IMG/VR virus record: IMGVR_UViG_3300037961_002872 | Location: 1 to 21,330 of that record | Strand: one strand, 5' to 3' | DNA from: a virus | DNA: 21,330 nt | In this document: in pieces, positions 1-5,990 of the stretch | Layout: the number at the start of each line of letters is the position of its first letter | How positions within the stretch are numbered: the stretch's first letter is position 1 | The notes under the pieces: model-generated | The model's database searches: none | What the model saw: only the letters and a program-made list of their open reading frames with translations | What the model was told of the DNA's origin: nothing | Program-made: the position numbers and the translations under genes

Positions 1-548
1 GGTATTGGTCTTTGCGGGTTTGGTGGAGGGACAACCATCGGTTGTGGCGGCATGGGGGCTGGAGGAGCAAAACTCGGCGCAGCAACTTCAGAAGGAATTG
101 GCTGCTGCACATTCGGCCCGCCGCTAGGAAGGTAAAGATTTTTTGGCTGAATTTGTGGCTGGCCTAATGCCTGCGCCACCATATTAAGTGATGATGATGG
201 TGCGCCGCCGTATTGTTGTTTTGCCTTTGCCCAAGCAGGAATTTCCACGTTGGTATTCGGCGCTTGAGTCTGAGCAGGCCCGCCGCCTCCAAACATAGAG
301 TTATACATCATGCCAAACGTGTTGGCGGGGCTATTTTGCTGCTGTATTGGCGCTTGAGTTTGAACTAGCCCGCCCATATTGTTGTCAAAAGCTCGAGGTT
401 GCATGGGGCGACCACCGCCCTTCATCATGCCGCCACCACCTGGCATTCCTACACTTCCTCCACCCTTTCCTCCAAAACCACCCTGTCGAGGGCTGCCGGG
501 AGGTACATTCATAGGTGCAAATTGCTGCCTTGATGGTTGCGCAAACAT
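1..548 (-). CDS. Gly/Pro/Gln-rich phage protein, C-terminus outside the window
   Basis: The reading frame is open from an ATG at 548 to the left edge (about 182 residues), so the 3' end is missing. An AGGA lies 8-9 nt before the ATG. The product is of low complexity: an N-terminal half rich in Gly, Met and Pro, then Gln/Pro/Ala-rich sequence with many PP pairs near the edge. Residues around 112 read NVEIPAWAKAKQQYGG; a close version (TVEIPAWAESAM) starts the next gene upstream, so the two proteins share a short module. It lies 12 nt downstream of that gene and is probably cotranscribed. Function is not recognised; the position suggests a minor virion or scaffold-like protein. A collagen-like assignment is not supported, because there is no regular G-x-y triplet. 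Confidence 0.7.
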   Translation of the reverse strand, partial: MFAQPSRQQFAPMNVPPGSPRQGGFGGKGGGSVGMPGGGGMMKGGGRPMQPRAFDNNMGGLVQTQAPIQQQNSPANTFGMMYNSMFGGGGPAQTQAPNTNVEIPAWAKAKQQYGGAPSSSLNMVAQALGQPQIQPKNLYLPSGGPNVQQPIPSEVAAPSFAPPAPMPPQPMVVPPPNPQRPI

Positions 549-560
549 ATTAAAATCCTT

Positions 561-1112
561 TTAGACGGGGAATTGCCCAGAGCTCTGGTTTCTTACCCAC
601 TCAAAAAACTCGGGTGTGCCATAAGGAGGAATGCCGCCGGGTCCGCCATAGCCGCCGGGCGCTCCTGAAGTTAAATTGCTAGGTGGGGGTACAATCATGT
701 CGCCGCCATACGCATCAGGAAAACCAGCGCCGGGCTGACCTGTATTATAGGGCTTGAAATTTGCATCAAACGCAGCAGCTAACTCCGGGCTTCGGCCTGC
801 AAGCTCTGCCCTAGCTTGGTCAAATAGATCACCAGAAGAGTAACCCATCATGCCGCCACCAAAATCTTTGGCTTCCGGCATACCAGCCAGAGCGTCACCG
901 CCGGGTTCTGCAAGACCAAAAGCCGCAGCAGCATCATAACTGCTTTGCATGGCTTGTTCTTGTAAGGGGGTAAAAGCGGCTACGTCCGGCCCGTAGTACG
1001 GCAGATAGCCAACTTCGGCAAATCGTTTCGCTTTTCTTAGGTTGTCCTGCATGGCACTCTCTGCCCACGCTGGAATCTCTACTGTGGTTCCTCCGCCTTT
1101 ACCACCGCCCAT
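561..1112 (-). CDS. Conserved phage protein with N-terminal EIPAWA module
   Basis: 183 residues, starting with ATG at 1112 behind AGGAG spaced 7 nt. After a Gly-rich start (MGGGKGGG), residues 12-60 contain EIPAWAESAM, GYLPYYGPDVAAF and TPLQEQAM, an amphipathic Ala-rich stretch I associate with an uncharacterised protein of marine podovirus-like phages. The remainder is Gly/Pro-rich and looks disordered. It is the first gene of the leftward unit, with a candidate promoter at 1150-1178, and is followed after 12 nt by a protein sharing the EIPAWA block. Role is unknown; a minor structural or internal virion protein is the likeliest guess from context. Confidence 0.75.
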   Translation of the reverse strand: MGGGKGGGTTVEIPAWAESAMQDNLRKAKRFAEVGYLPYYGPDVAAFTPLQEQAMQSSYDAAAAFGLAEPGGDALAGMPEAKDFGGGMMGYSSGDLFDQARAELAGRSPELAAAFDANFKPYNTGQPGAGFPDAYGGDMIVPPPSNLTSGAPGGYGGPGGIPPYGTPEFFEWVRNQSSGQFPV

Positions 1113-1149
1113 TCACGATCTCCTAAAAAAAAATTTTGGCATTGCCCAT

Positions 1150-1178
1150 ATTCTAAAAAGTTTGGGGTGGGGGGTCTA
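1150..1178 (-). promoter_or_regulatory. Candidate sigma70-like promoter for the leftward genes
   Basis: Reading the minus strand, TAGACC (1178-1173, 4/6 to TTGACA) is followed by a 17-nt spacer and TAGAAT (1155-1150, 5/6 to TATAAT). Transcription would start near 1143, about 30 nt before the ATG at 1112. The spacing is ideal but the spacer is a C-rich run, so this is a prediction only. Confidence 0.35.
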
Positions 1179-1190
1179 TATATATAATAA

Positions 1191-1224
1191 CACCCCCGGA
1201 CCCGGGGGGGGGTGCGAGCGCTCG
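1191..1224. repeat. GC-rich hairpin followed by a perfect 10-bp palindrome
   Basis: CACCCCC (1191-1197) can pair with GGGGGTG (1208-1214), enclosing GGACCC. Immediately after it CGAGCGCTCG (1215-1224) is its own reverse complement. The nine-G run at 1204-1212 may be miscounted in assembly. Neither side carries a clear T-tract, so a terminator is not the obvious reading; a protein-binding or strand-opening site is possible. Confidence 0.5.
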
Positions 1225-1569
1225 ATGTCCCGGAGTAGGGCGACTCTAGTAATCTCAACGCTTTGCGGGGTGGCTCTCCCCTACTCTCCCCTGCCCTCTT
1301 CGCTTGTTAGTAAGCGCTAACGTACACCTAAACAGATCAGGCCACAACCCCTTTCGTTATAAGCAATTGTGCTTAGTAGATCATTATGGACTAACGGCAG
1401 CTGACTACCCTTTGCGCTCTCAGCGTCTCCCTGCGTCTCTCTCTCGCTCTCAGATCCGCGCTGTTGTTCGCGCCTTTTCCGCTGTTTGAATCCCCCTCAA
1501 TAATTACTGACAGGCTCCCACACTTTCTGGACAGGTGATTGATATCCCTGCCGTTTAAATTCCGAATAA

Positions 1570-1598
1570 ATGACGCTGTTGTGTTGTGTCTCTATATA
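1570..1598 (+). promoter_or_regulatory. Candidate promoter for the rightward accessory genes
   Basis: ATGACG (1570-1575, 4/6 to TTGACA) is followed by a 17-nt spacer and TATATA (1593-1598, 4/6 to TATAAT). Transcription would start near 1605, giving a leader of about 90 nt before the ATG at 1694. An extended -10-like TGTGCTAAT at 1641-1649 is an alternative. Confidence 0.3.
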
Positions 1599-1693
1599 GG
1601 AAGAGAAGAGACATACCCCGCTTGTTTACAGTTTTGTTTATGTGCTAATCTCTGGCTTGCCATATCGGCATAACGTAACTTGGAGGTTATGAA

Positions 1694-2164
1694 ATGAACA
1701 AACGTGACTATAAAAACGCAGGCGCTGCGCGCTATCAGTTAATCCGAAAAGATGGTCAGTATCACCTGTCTATCAATGGCGAGACGGTTGTTCTGTCTTC
1801 TTTTGATGCCGCCGTTAAACGCATGAAGGATGAGGAGCACGCACGGCAATGCCGCCGCTATATTGTATGCCTGTCTTTCTCTCGTGAGTTTGATCCAGAC
1901 GAAACTGAGATCATTCACATAAAAGCATTGAACCGCACAGACGCCGTTTTTCAGGCTCAATACCAAGTAGCAGAGAATCAGGCGCTCGCCATTGAACACG
2001 GCGGCGAAGTAGATGGAGAAATCATGTTCGGAGAATCACCAGACCATCCGAACATGGTAGATCGCTTTTACTTCACGGCGGCGTTTGTCTGGGATTGGGA
2101 TGAGATGGTAGCCGTCACCGATGGATTACAGACCATTGAACTTTGGGAAAAGCGGGAGGATTAA
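1694..2164 (+). CDS. Hypothetical protein, first gene of the rightward block
   Basis: 156 residues, ATG at 1694 preceded by GGAGG about 8 nt upstream. No family is recognised. The sequence is soluble and mixed: a basic N-terminus (about residues 1-55, with YHLSINGETVVLSSFDAAVK reading like a beta-hairpin and helix), then RRYIVCLSFSREF and a more acidic C-terminal half ending in a Trp/Asp-rich FVWDWDEM and ELWEKRED. There is no signal peptide or membrane segment. It is followed 2 nt later by the next start codon, with that gene's ribosome site inside this one's end. Early expression and a host-takeover role are plausible from position only. Confidence 0.75.
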   Translation: MNKRDYKNAGAARYQLIRKDGQYHLSINGETVVLSSFDAAVKRMKDEEHARQCRRYIVCLSFSREFDPDETEIIHIKALNRTDAVFQAQYQVAENQALAIEHGGEVDGEIMFGESPDHPNMVDRFYFTAAFVWDWDEMVAVTDGLQTIELWEKRED

Positions 2165-2166
2165 TC

Positions 2167-2526
2167 ATGGAGCCAATTCAAGCATCACTTGAGGAACGTA
2201 AGGAAAACGGCAATTACAACGCCGAAGAGCAGGCCGTCTATAACCTGCTTACCGAATGCGGTTTCACGATTGGGCACACAGGCGGCGGCTGTACGTCTTG
2301 GACGCTAGATTTCCCAAATTGTGAAGTATTGCTTTCACAAGACGCAGGCCACATTTTCTCCCCAGAGGATATGGAGTATTGCGGCGTCTGCGTTGGCGTT
2401 TACAACTATTCTGATTGCTGTCCTGTTTGGGAGGAGAGCGTTACAGAATATGCCGACATTGCGAGGTTGGTTTGTCTCGCCATCACTAAGGCCATGACTT
2501 ACCGACCAGAGGAGGGCGAAGGATGA
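2167..2526 (+). CDS. Hypothetical acidic, Cys-rich small protein
   Basis: 119 residues from ATG 2167, chosen over an in-frame upstream start at 2143 because GGGAGGA sits 5-13 nt before it and the previous gene ends at 2164. Cysteines cluster as CGF, GGGCTSW, NCEVLL, YCGVCVGVYNYSDCC; the CGVC and CC groups might bind a metal, though no known zinc-finger pattern is complete. The C-terminus is acidic (RPEEGEG). Its stop overlaps the next start in ATGA, implying translational coupling. Function unknown. Confidence 0.75.
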   Translation: MEPIQASLEERKENGNYNAEEQAVYNLLTECGFTIGHTGGGCTSWTLDFPNCEVLLSQDAGHIFSPEDMEYCGVCVGVYNYSDCCPVWEESVTEYADIARLVCLAITKAMTYRPEEGEG

Positions 2527-2732
2527 GATTACTTTCCGCATATCTTGGGTTGGATGACACTTGGCAAAGTTTCGCGCGTGACGCGCACCTGCCGCTGGTG
2601 GAGTTGGATACGGTTGATCTTCACTTTGTCGGAGAGCATGACCACCTAACGCCGGATCAGGTGGCGATCTTGCAAATGCTTTGCACGGCTCATGACGCGC
2701 TACGCGCCATTGAAGAGATACTAAACGACTAG
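2523..2732 (+). CDS. Hypothetical 69-residue protein
   Basis: Starts in the ATGA overlap with the previous gene. The 69-residue product is acidic and looks helical in its second half (LTPDQVAILQMLCTAHDALR). It has no membrane segment and no recognised motif. It is the last gene before an intrinsic terminator 19 nt downstream, so positions 1694-2732 form a three-gene unit. Role unknown. Confidence 0.7.
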   Translation: MRLLSAYLGLDDTWQSFARDAHLPLVELDTVDLHFVGEHDHLTPDQVAILQMLCTAHDALRAIEEILND

Positions 2733-2751
2733 CCACAACGCTTAACCTCCA

Positions 2752-2783
2752 CCCCCTACCGGATGACGCCGCAGGGGGTTTTT
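2752..2783 (+). terminator. Intrinsic terminator
   Basis: CCCCCT (2752-2757) pairs with AGGGGG (2773-2778), with an inner CGG/CCG stem (2760-2762 and 2769-2771), followed by TTTTT (2779-2783). It lies just after the three-gene unit. Only 46 nt separate it from the next gene, so some read-through is likely. Confidence 0.75.
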
Positions 2784-2829
2784 CAGTAGAAGGCCCGCGC
2801 TTTGCTGGGTCAACCTTGGAGGGTTACAG

Positions 2830-3192
2830 ATGACGAAGACAGACGCTTACCACAACGCGCGCGCATGGGCGCACGATACGGCGCAGGAAATGCGCTCAGA
2901 GATCATAGAAAGCTATTGCACGGCGACTAATGACGAGTGGCTAGGATTAGAAACGATGTTCTTAGAGCGCTCGCACGACCTGGCTGACAACGCTTCTATC
3001 TGGACGGCTGACAATTGGGAACTCGTGGCAGCCACGCGCATTTGCGACTTTGACGCGGTAGCAGAGGCCGAAGATTGCGCCGGACGCTGTTTTGATTCTC
3101 TGGACACTGAGATAACCGCAATAAGCTATTGGATCAGGGTTAATCTCTTGTGCGAGCAGATACAGGAGTTATTTCCATCGCAGGCGGCATAA
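2830..3192 (+). CDS. Hypothetical acidic helical protein
   Basis: 120 residues, ATG at 2830 behind GGAGGG. Strongly acidic with a helical, Trp/Asp/Glu-rich composition (TNDEWLGLETMF, TADNWELVAATRICDFDAVAEAED), suggesting a small soluble helical bundle; acidic phage proteins of this size sometimes mimic DNA or bind host enzymes, but no motif shows that here. It is a single gene between two intrinsic terminators, the second only 7 nt past its stop. Function unknown. Confidence 0.75.
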   Translation: MTKTDAYHNARAWAHDTAQEMRSEIIESYCTATNDEWLGLETMFLERSHDLADNASIWTADNWELVAATRICDFDAVAEAEDCAGRCFDSLDTEITAISYWIRVNLLCEQIQELFPSQAA

Positions 3193-3198
3193 CCACAT

Positions 3199-3230
3199 GC
3201 CGGAGTGTTCATAGCGCTCCGGCTTTTTTT
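3199..3230 (+). terminator. Strong intrinsic terminator
   Basis: A perfect 7-bp stem GCCGGAG (3199-3205) / CTCCGGC (3217-3223) with an 11-nt loop is followed by seven T (3224-3230). It closes the transcript of the 2830-3192 gene and isolates the repeat region downstream. Confidence 0.9.
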
Positions 3231-3242
3231 CGCCAGGTTGAC

Positions 3243-3257
3243 GCCCGGCTGCCGGGC
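3243..3257. repeat. Perfect inverted repeat with 1-nt centre
   Basis: GCCCGGC (3243-3249), T, GCCGGGC (3251-3257). It lies 13 nt after the terminator, is not followed by a T-tract, and opens the repeat-rich control region upstream of 3428. It could be an operator or a second hairpin. Confidence 0.6.
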
Positions 3258-3293
3258 TACTGGCTAGGTTTTCGCCGGGGCGATCGAGCAGCC

Positions 3294-3406
3294 GTGCGAG
3301 ATTTCGTGCGAGGTTTTTATCCCGGCAGGTTTTTTTTCGAGCGAGCATTTTTTCGAGCGAGCTTTTGCTCAAGGTAATTTTGTTTTTGTGCGAGTTTTCG
3401 TGCGAG
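3294..3406 (+). repeat. Phased GTGCGAG and TTCGAGCGAGC repeats upstream of a gene
   Basis: GTGCGAG occurs at 3294-3300 and 3306-3312 (12-nt period) and again at 3388-3394 and 3400-3406 (12-nt period); each pair reads GTGCGAG-n5-GTGCGAG with a T-rich spacer. Between the pairs lies TTCGAGCGAGC at 3336-3346 and 3352-3362 (16-nt period). The spacers are T-rich, giving an alternating pattern. The array ends 22 nt before the start codon at 3428. This arrangement is typical of protein-binding sites (operators or iterons), but the binding protein is not known. Confidence 0.7.
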
Positions 3407-3427
3407 ATTTTAATGAGGAGAAATGAA

Positions 3428-3703
3428 ATGACAGAAGTAACCAAGATTGGTGACGTTGAGATCGCTTACGATACTGGTGTCTCTTACTGCCAAGAATTAG
3501 TTGAAGAGATCGGCAACACTGTTGAAGATGAAGTGATTGCCTCTGCATATGCAGGAGCGATGGCTTACATCGCTTTTTCTGTTGGTGGTTCGGCATTTGA
3601 CCCAGAAGAAGGAGAGAAAGCGCTGTTTAAAATGTTCCAGATTGCAGAAATGATGTTTCATGAAGGCGTTAATTCTCAGGAGGTGATGAACGATGTCCAA
3701 TAA
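3428..3703 (+). CDS. Hypothetical acidic protein downstream of the repeat array
   Basis: 91 residues from ATG 3428, chosen because GAGGAG lies 8 nt upstream; in-frame starts further up fall inside the repeats. The product is acidic (pairs of Glu throughout) with a hydrophobic, Ala/Gly/Met-rich central stretch (YAGAMAYIAFSVGG, about residues 41-54) that is short for a membrane span. The C-terminal part appears helical. Next gene starts 11 nt before this one ends, with its ribosome site inside this gene. Not recognised; the upstream repeats suggest dedicated regulation. Confidence 0.75.
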   Translation: MTEVTKIGDVEIAYDTGVSYCQELVEEIGNTVEDEVIASAYAGAMAYIAFSVGGSAFDPEEGEKALFKMFQIAEMMFHEGVNSQEVMNDVQ

Positions 3704-4034
3704 AGACGGGTCAACACATATAGCCGCAGCAGGGATGCTCGGCTTTCTTTGGCGCTCCAGTGACTTCCACTATTTATGGCACACCGCCACGGAGTCATTT
3801 TACGAGGAGCAACCAGAACGGTTTACCCTCGCCACCCCCAGCGACACTTTTGATGGGGAGCGCTTTACGGGTCAATGGTGGATGTATTGGTACGACACCT
3901 GCGCGGACGCGCTACTGGCTCGAGAGATCGCCCAGAACCGTGGGGAAATCGCCTACCTGTTGCACGATTCGTGCGAGCATTTTGCGGGTCCGGTTTTACT
4001 TACAACGATGGGGGATGGTAGTAATGACGATTGA
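3693..4034 (+). CDS. Hypothetical aromatic-rich protein
   Basis: 113 residues, ATG at 3693 behind AGGAGG spaced about 10 nt. Rich in Trp, Tyr and His (FLWRSSDFHYLWHTATESFY, GQWWMYWYDTCADALL) with an acidic C-terminus. No family is recognised. It overlaps the GIY-YIG gene by 11 nt, so the chain 3428-5906 is probably one translationally coupled unit ending in the methyltransferase. Confidence 0.7.
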   Translation: MSNKDGSTHIAAAGMLGFLWRSSDFHYLWHTATESFYEEQPERFTLATPSDTFDGERFTGQWWMYWYDTCADALLAREIAQNRGEIAYLLHDSCEHFAGPVLLTTMGDGSNDD

Positions 4035-4530
4035 TAAACAGCGTACAGCTCTCTATCGCGCTTACTCATCAACCGGCGAACTAATGTATGTCGGGATATC
4101 GCTCAGTGTTATGTCTAGGTTGAGCCAGCATAAGAACTCCTCGGCATGGTTCAACAGCGCCGCAAGAATTGACATTGAATATTATCCGACCCGAACAGAC
4201 GCGTTAGCCGCAGAGAAGCAAGCGATTCAGACCGAATGCCCCGTTCATAATAAGGCCGGAAAAGTGAAGGATGCCGTTCCGTCAAGCATACCTTGCACCC
4301 TTCCCGGTACCGGAACGCTTGAGGATCTGATTTGGGAGTGTCGCGTATGGGACAGGCTTGTTACTCGGTACGAAGAAAAAGCGCGCAACAGCAATTCAAT
4401 AATAATGGCTTTGTATCACCAGAAGCTGGCTGAACAAAATGCTAAGAAAGCAAATTTACTGTGGTTACGAAGGAAGGAGCGCAAAAATTCGCTTAATAGC
4501 CGACAACGGATACACGGGATTGCAGCATGA
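4024..4530 (+). CDS. GIY-YIG family endonuclease
   Basis: 168 residues from ATG 4024, chosen because the GIY-YIG domain begins at once; a longer in-frame start at 3760 would run out of frame through the upstream gene. The domain spans residues 8-78: the first strand LYRAYSSTG, the second strand MYVGIS (21-26), Arg32 and His36 in SRLSQHK, catalytic Glu64 in LAAEKQAI and Asn76 in PVHN. These match the GIY-YIG catalytic set. The C-terminal 80 residues are basic and helical and may bind DNA. It overlaps the methyltransferase by ATGA. Such nucleases act in restriction, repair or homing; which applies is not shown, and the methyltransferase neighbour makes restriction or marking an obvious possibility. 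Confidence 0.82.
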   Translation: MTIDKQRTALYRAYSSTGELMYVGISLSVMSRLSQHKNSSAWFNSAARIDIEYYPTRTDALAAEKQAIQTECPVHNKAGKVKDAVPSSIPCTLPGTGTLEDLIWECRVWDRLVTRYEEKARNSNSIIMALYHQKLAEQNAKKANLLWLRRKERKNSLNSRQRIHGIAA

Positions 4531-5906
4531 GATACGGATCTGTGTGTTCAGGCATCGAGGCAGCCACAATGGGCTGGCATCACTTGGGCTGGGAACCTGC
4601 ATTCTTTTCGGATATTGATCCGTTCCCCCGTGCGGTGCTTTCCCACCATTACCCGGATATCCCCTTGCATGGGGATTTCACCACAATAGGAGAGGATGAT
4701 TATGGATCAATTGAGCTTCTTGTCGGAGGAACCCCCTGTCAATCCTTCAGTGTCGCCGGACTCAGAGGCGGAATGGATGATGACCGTGGCAACCTGGCGC
4801 TCGAATATCTTAAATTGGCTCAACGCAAGCGGCCCAAGTGGCTGGTATGGGAGAACGTCCCCGGCGTCTTGTCATCAAATGGAGGACGGGACTTTGGAGC
4901 CTTCCTCGGAGGGATGGTTGAGCTCGGGTATGGGTTCGCCTACAGAATTTGTGACGCTCAATATTTCGGCTTGGCCCAGCGCCGCCGCCGTGTGTTCGTT
5001 GTCGGATATCTTGGAGACTGGAGGCGTGCAGCAGCGGTACTTTTTGAGCGCGAAAGCCTGTCAGGGAATCCTCCGCCGCGCAGAGAAACGGGGGAAAGAG
5101 TTGCCCCCGCAGTTACGACTGGCCCTCCTTTCAGTCGCACAGGGAACGAGCGAGTAGAGGCTGATGCTATGGTTCCGGTGTTCCCCACCCTTGATGCGTC
5201 AATGGACGCCAAGTTTGGTAGTAACCAATGGGTTGATAGCGGGCAATGGGTTCTTGATGATGTTTCTAAATCTCTGATGGCACACGGCGTCCGCTTGGAC
5301 CCAGAAACAGAGAGCTTCATTGCTTTCCACCCTACTCAGACACCGATCAGCAATAAAGATGTTTGCCACGCAATTGGCGCGAATCCCAACGCCACAGCAG
5401 CCGTAGCTGTATACACGCCGGAGACGGCTAATTGCCTAAGTGCCAGCCCGTCAAGCAATACCAGCCCGAATGTGGCGTCAGGGCAGGGCGATGTTATTGC
5501 GTTTTCTGCTTACAACCAGTCGGTGGAGACTGATGATGTGTCTCAGACAATTGCGGCCCGTAACGATCAGGACACGGCCTCATGCGTGGCTGTAGCGTTT
5601 GCGCAAAATAGCAGAGATGAGCTCCGGGAGTCTCCGGTTGTCGGTGCGTTATCAACGGGTGGAGGTAAACCCGGTCAGGGTTATCACGCCGTGCGAGAAA
5701 ATATGAAAGTGAGGAGGCTGACACCGCGAGAATGCGAACGTCTACAGGGCTTCCCTGATGACTTTACTAAGATTCCCTACCGCAACAAGCCTGCGAGTGA
5801 TTGCCCAGACGGACCTCGATATAAGGCTTTGGGGAACTCTATGGCTGTGCCAGTCATGAAATGGATAGGGGAGAGAATAGAAAAGGTGACGCGGCTGACT
5901 GAATAG
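4527..5906 (+). CDS. DNA cytosine-C5 methyltransferase
   Basis: 459 residues. Transfers a methyl group from S-adenosylmethionine to C5 of cytosine. Motif I is GSVCSGIEAA (4-13); motif IV is GGTPCQSFS (67-75) with catalytic Cys71; motif VI is WENVPG (108-113); motif VIII is QRRRRVFVVG (151-160); the late motifs are RRLTPRECERLQGFP (396-410) and GNSMAVPV (436-443). The catalytic set is complete. The region between motifs VIII and IX (about 165-395), which should hold target recognition, is long and weakly repetitive, with lines beginning IAFHPT, VAVYTP, IAFSAY and VAFAQN about 30 residues apart. The start is the ATGA overlap with the nuclease gene. A second gene is nested in the +1 frame (4702-5157). 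Likely roles are protection of phage DNA from host restriction or pairing with the adjacent nuclease. Confidence 0.93.
   Translation: MRYGSVCSGIEAATMGWHHLGWEPAFFSDIDPFPRAVLSHHYPDIPLHGDFTTIGEDDYGSIELLVGGTPCQSFSVAGLRGGMDDDRGNLALEYLKLAQRKRPKWLVWENVPGVLSSNGGRDFGAFLGGMVELGYGFAYRICDAQYFGLAQRRRRVFVVGYLGDWRRAAAVLFERESLSGNPPPRRETGERVAPAVTTGPPFSRTGNERVEADAMVPVFPTLDASMDAKFGSNQWVDSGQWVLDDVSKSLMAHGVRLDPETESFIAFHPTQTPISNKDVCHAIGANPNATAAVAVYTPETANCLSASPSSNTSPNVASGQGDVIAFSAYNQSVETDDVSQTIAARNDQDTASCVAVAFAQNSRDELRESPVVGALSTGGGKPGQGYHAVRENMKVRRLTPRECERLQGFPDDFTKIPYRNKPASDCPDGPRYKALGNSMAVPVMKWIGERIEKVTRLTE
4702..5157 (+). CDS. Overlapping phage protein nested in the methyltransferase gene, +1 frame
   Basis: 151 residues entirely inside the methyltransferase gene. 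It has its own Shine-Dalgarno sequence: AGGAGAGG (4688-4695) ends 6 nt before ATG 4702. The product looks like a real protein: an N-terminus MDQLSFLSEEPP, a central EDGTLEPSSEGW and GMGSPTEFVTLN, then a conserved-looking end with SLSDILETG, RYFLSAKACQGILRRAEKRG and LPPQLRLALLSVA. From memory, phage hypothetical proteins with the same SLSDILETG...LS..AC.GILRRA..RG ending occur beside or over phage cytosine methyltransferase genes; I could not check this. In the methyltransferase frame the shared segment covers motifs IV to just past VIII. The basic C-terminal helix might bind nucleic acid. Function unknown. Confidence 0.72.
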   Translation: MDQLSFLSEEPPVNPSVSPDSEAEWMMTVATWRSNILNWLNASGPSGWYGRTSPASCHQMEDGTLEPSSEGWLSSGMGSPTEFVTLNISAWPSAAAVCSLSDILETGGVQQRYFLSAKACQGILRRAEKRGKELPPQLRLALLSVAQGTSE

Positions 5907-5923
5907 GGAAATGAACAGAGAAG

Positions 5924-5982
5924 AGGCTCCGCCCTATTTAGCCTTTGCTGACGCCGCGCCTCGCCAGTGGAGGATGGAGCCT
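5924..5982. repeat. Inverted repeat between convergent operons
   Basis: AGGCTCC (5924-5930) and GGAGCCT (5976-5982) are exact inverted arms separated by 45 nt that are GC-rich. They fill the 84-nt gap between the converging methyltransferase and HTH genes, where a bidirectional terminator would be expected, but the loop is long and T-tracts are poor on both sides. Confidence 0.4.
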
Positions 5983-5990
5983 ACCCCATC

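Larger units (their letters stand above)
1113..1693. other. 581-nt non-coding region between divergent operons
   Basis: No convincing gene lies here; the open frames that cross it start at TTG or inside the neighbouring gene and lack a Shine-Dalgarno sequence. It contains an A-rich run next to the leftward start codon, a GGGGTGGGGGG block (1164-1174), an alternating TA stretch (1177-1186), a GC hairpin and palindrome (1191-1224), a 10-nt tandem repeat CTCTCCCCT (1274-1282 and 1284-1292), and a dyad at 1301-1321. In that dyad two stems are mutually exclusive: CGCTT/AAGCG and GTTAG/CTAAC. A CT-rich tract lies around 1418-1455. Its placement between divergent transcription units suggests promoters and operators, possibly an origin or packaging site; none is proven. 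Confidence 0.6.

Noticed and set aside
1042-1489. Open frames on the plus strand (1042-1320 and 1304-1489)
   Set aside because: The first begins inside the opposite-strand phage gene and continues through homopolymer runs; the second starts with TTG. Neither has a ribosome site or protein-like sequence.
3150-3377. Plus-strand frame across the terminator and repeat region
   Set aside because: It starts inside the previous gene, crosses a strong terminator and encodes Arg/Phe-rich low-complexity sequence created by the repeats.
4958-5320. Minus-strand frame within the methyltransferase gene
   Set aside because: It has no ribosome site, its sequence is rich in Arg/Ser typical of an antisense shadow, and no block resembles a known family, unlike the +1 frame nested gene.
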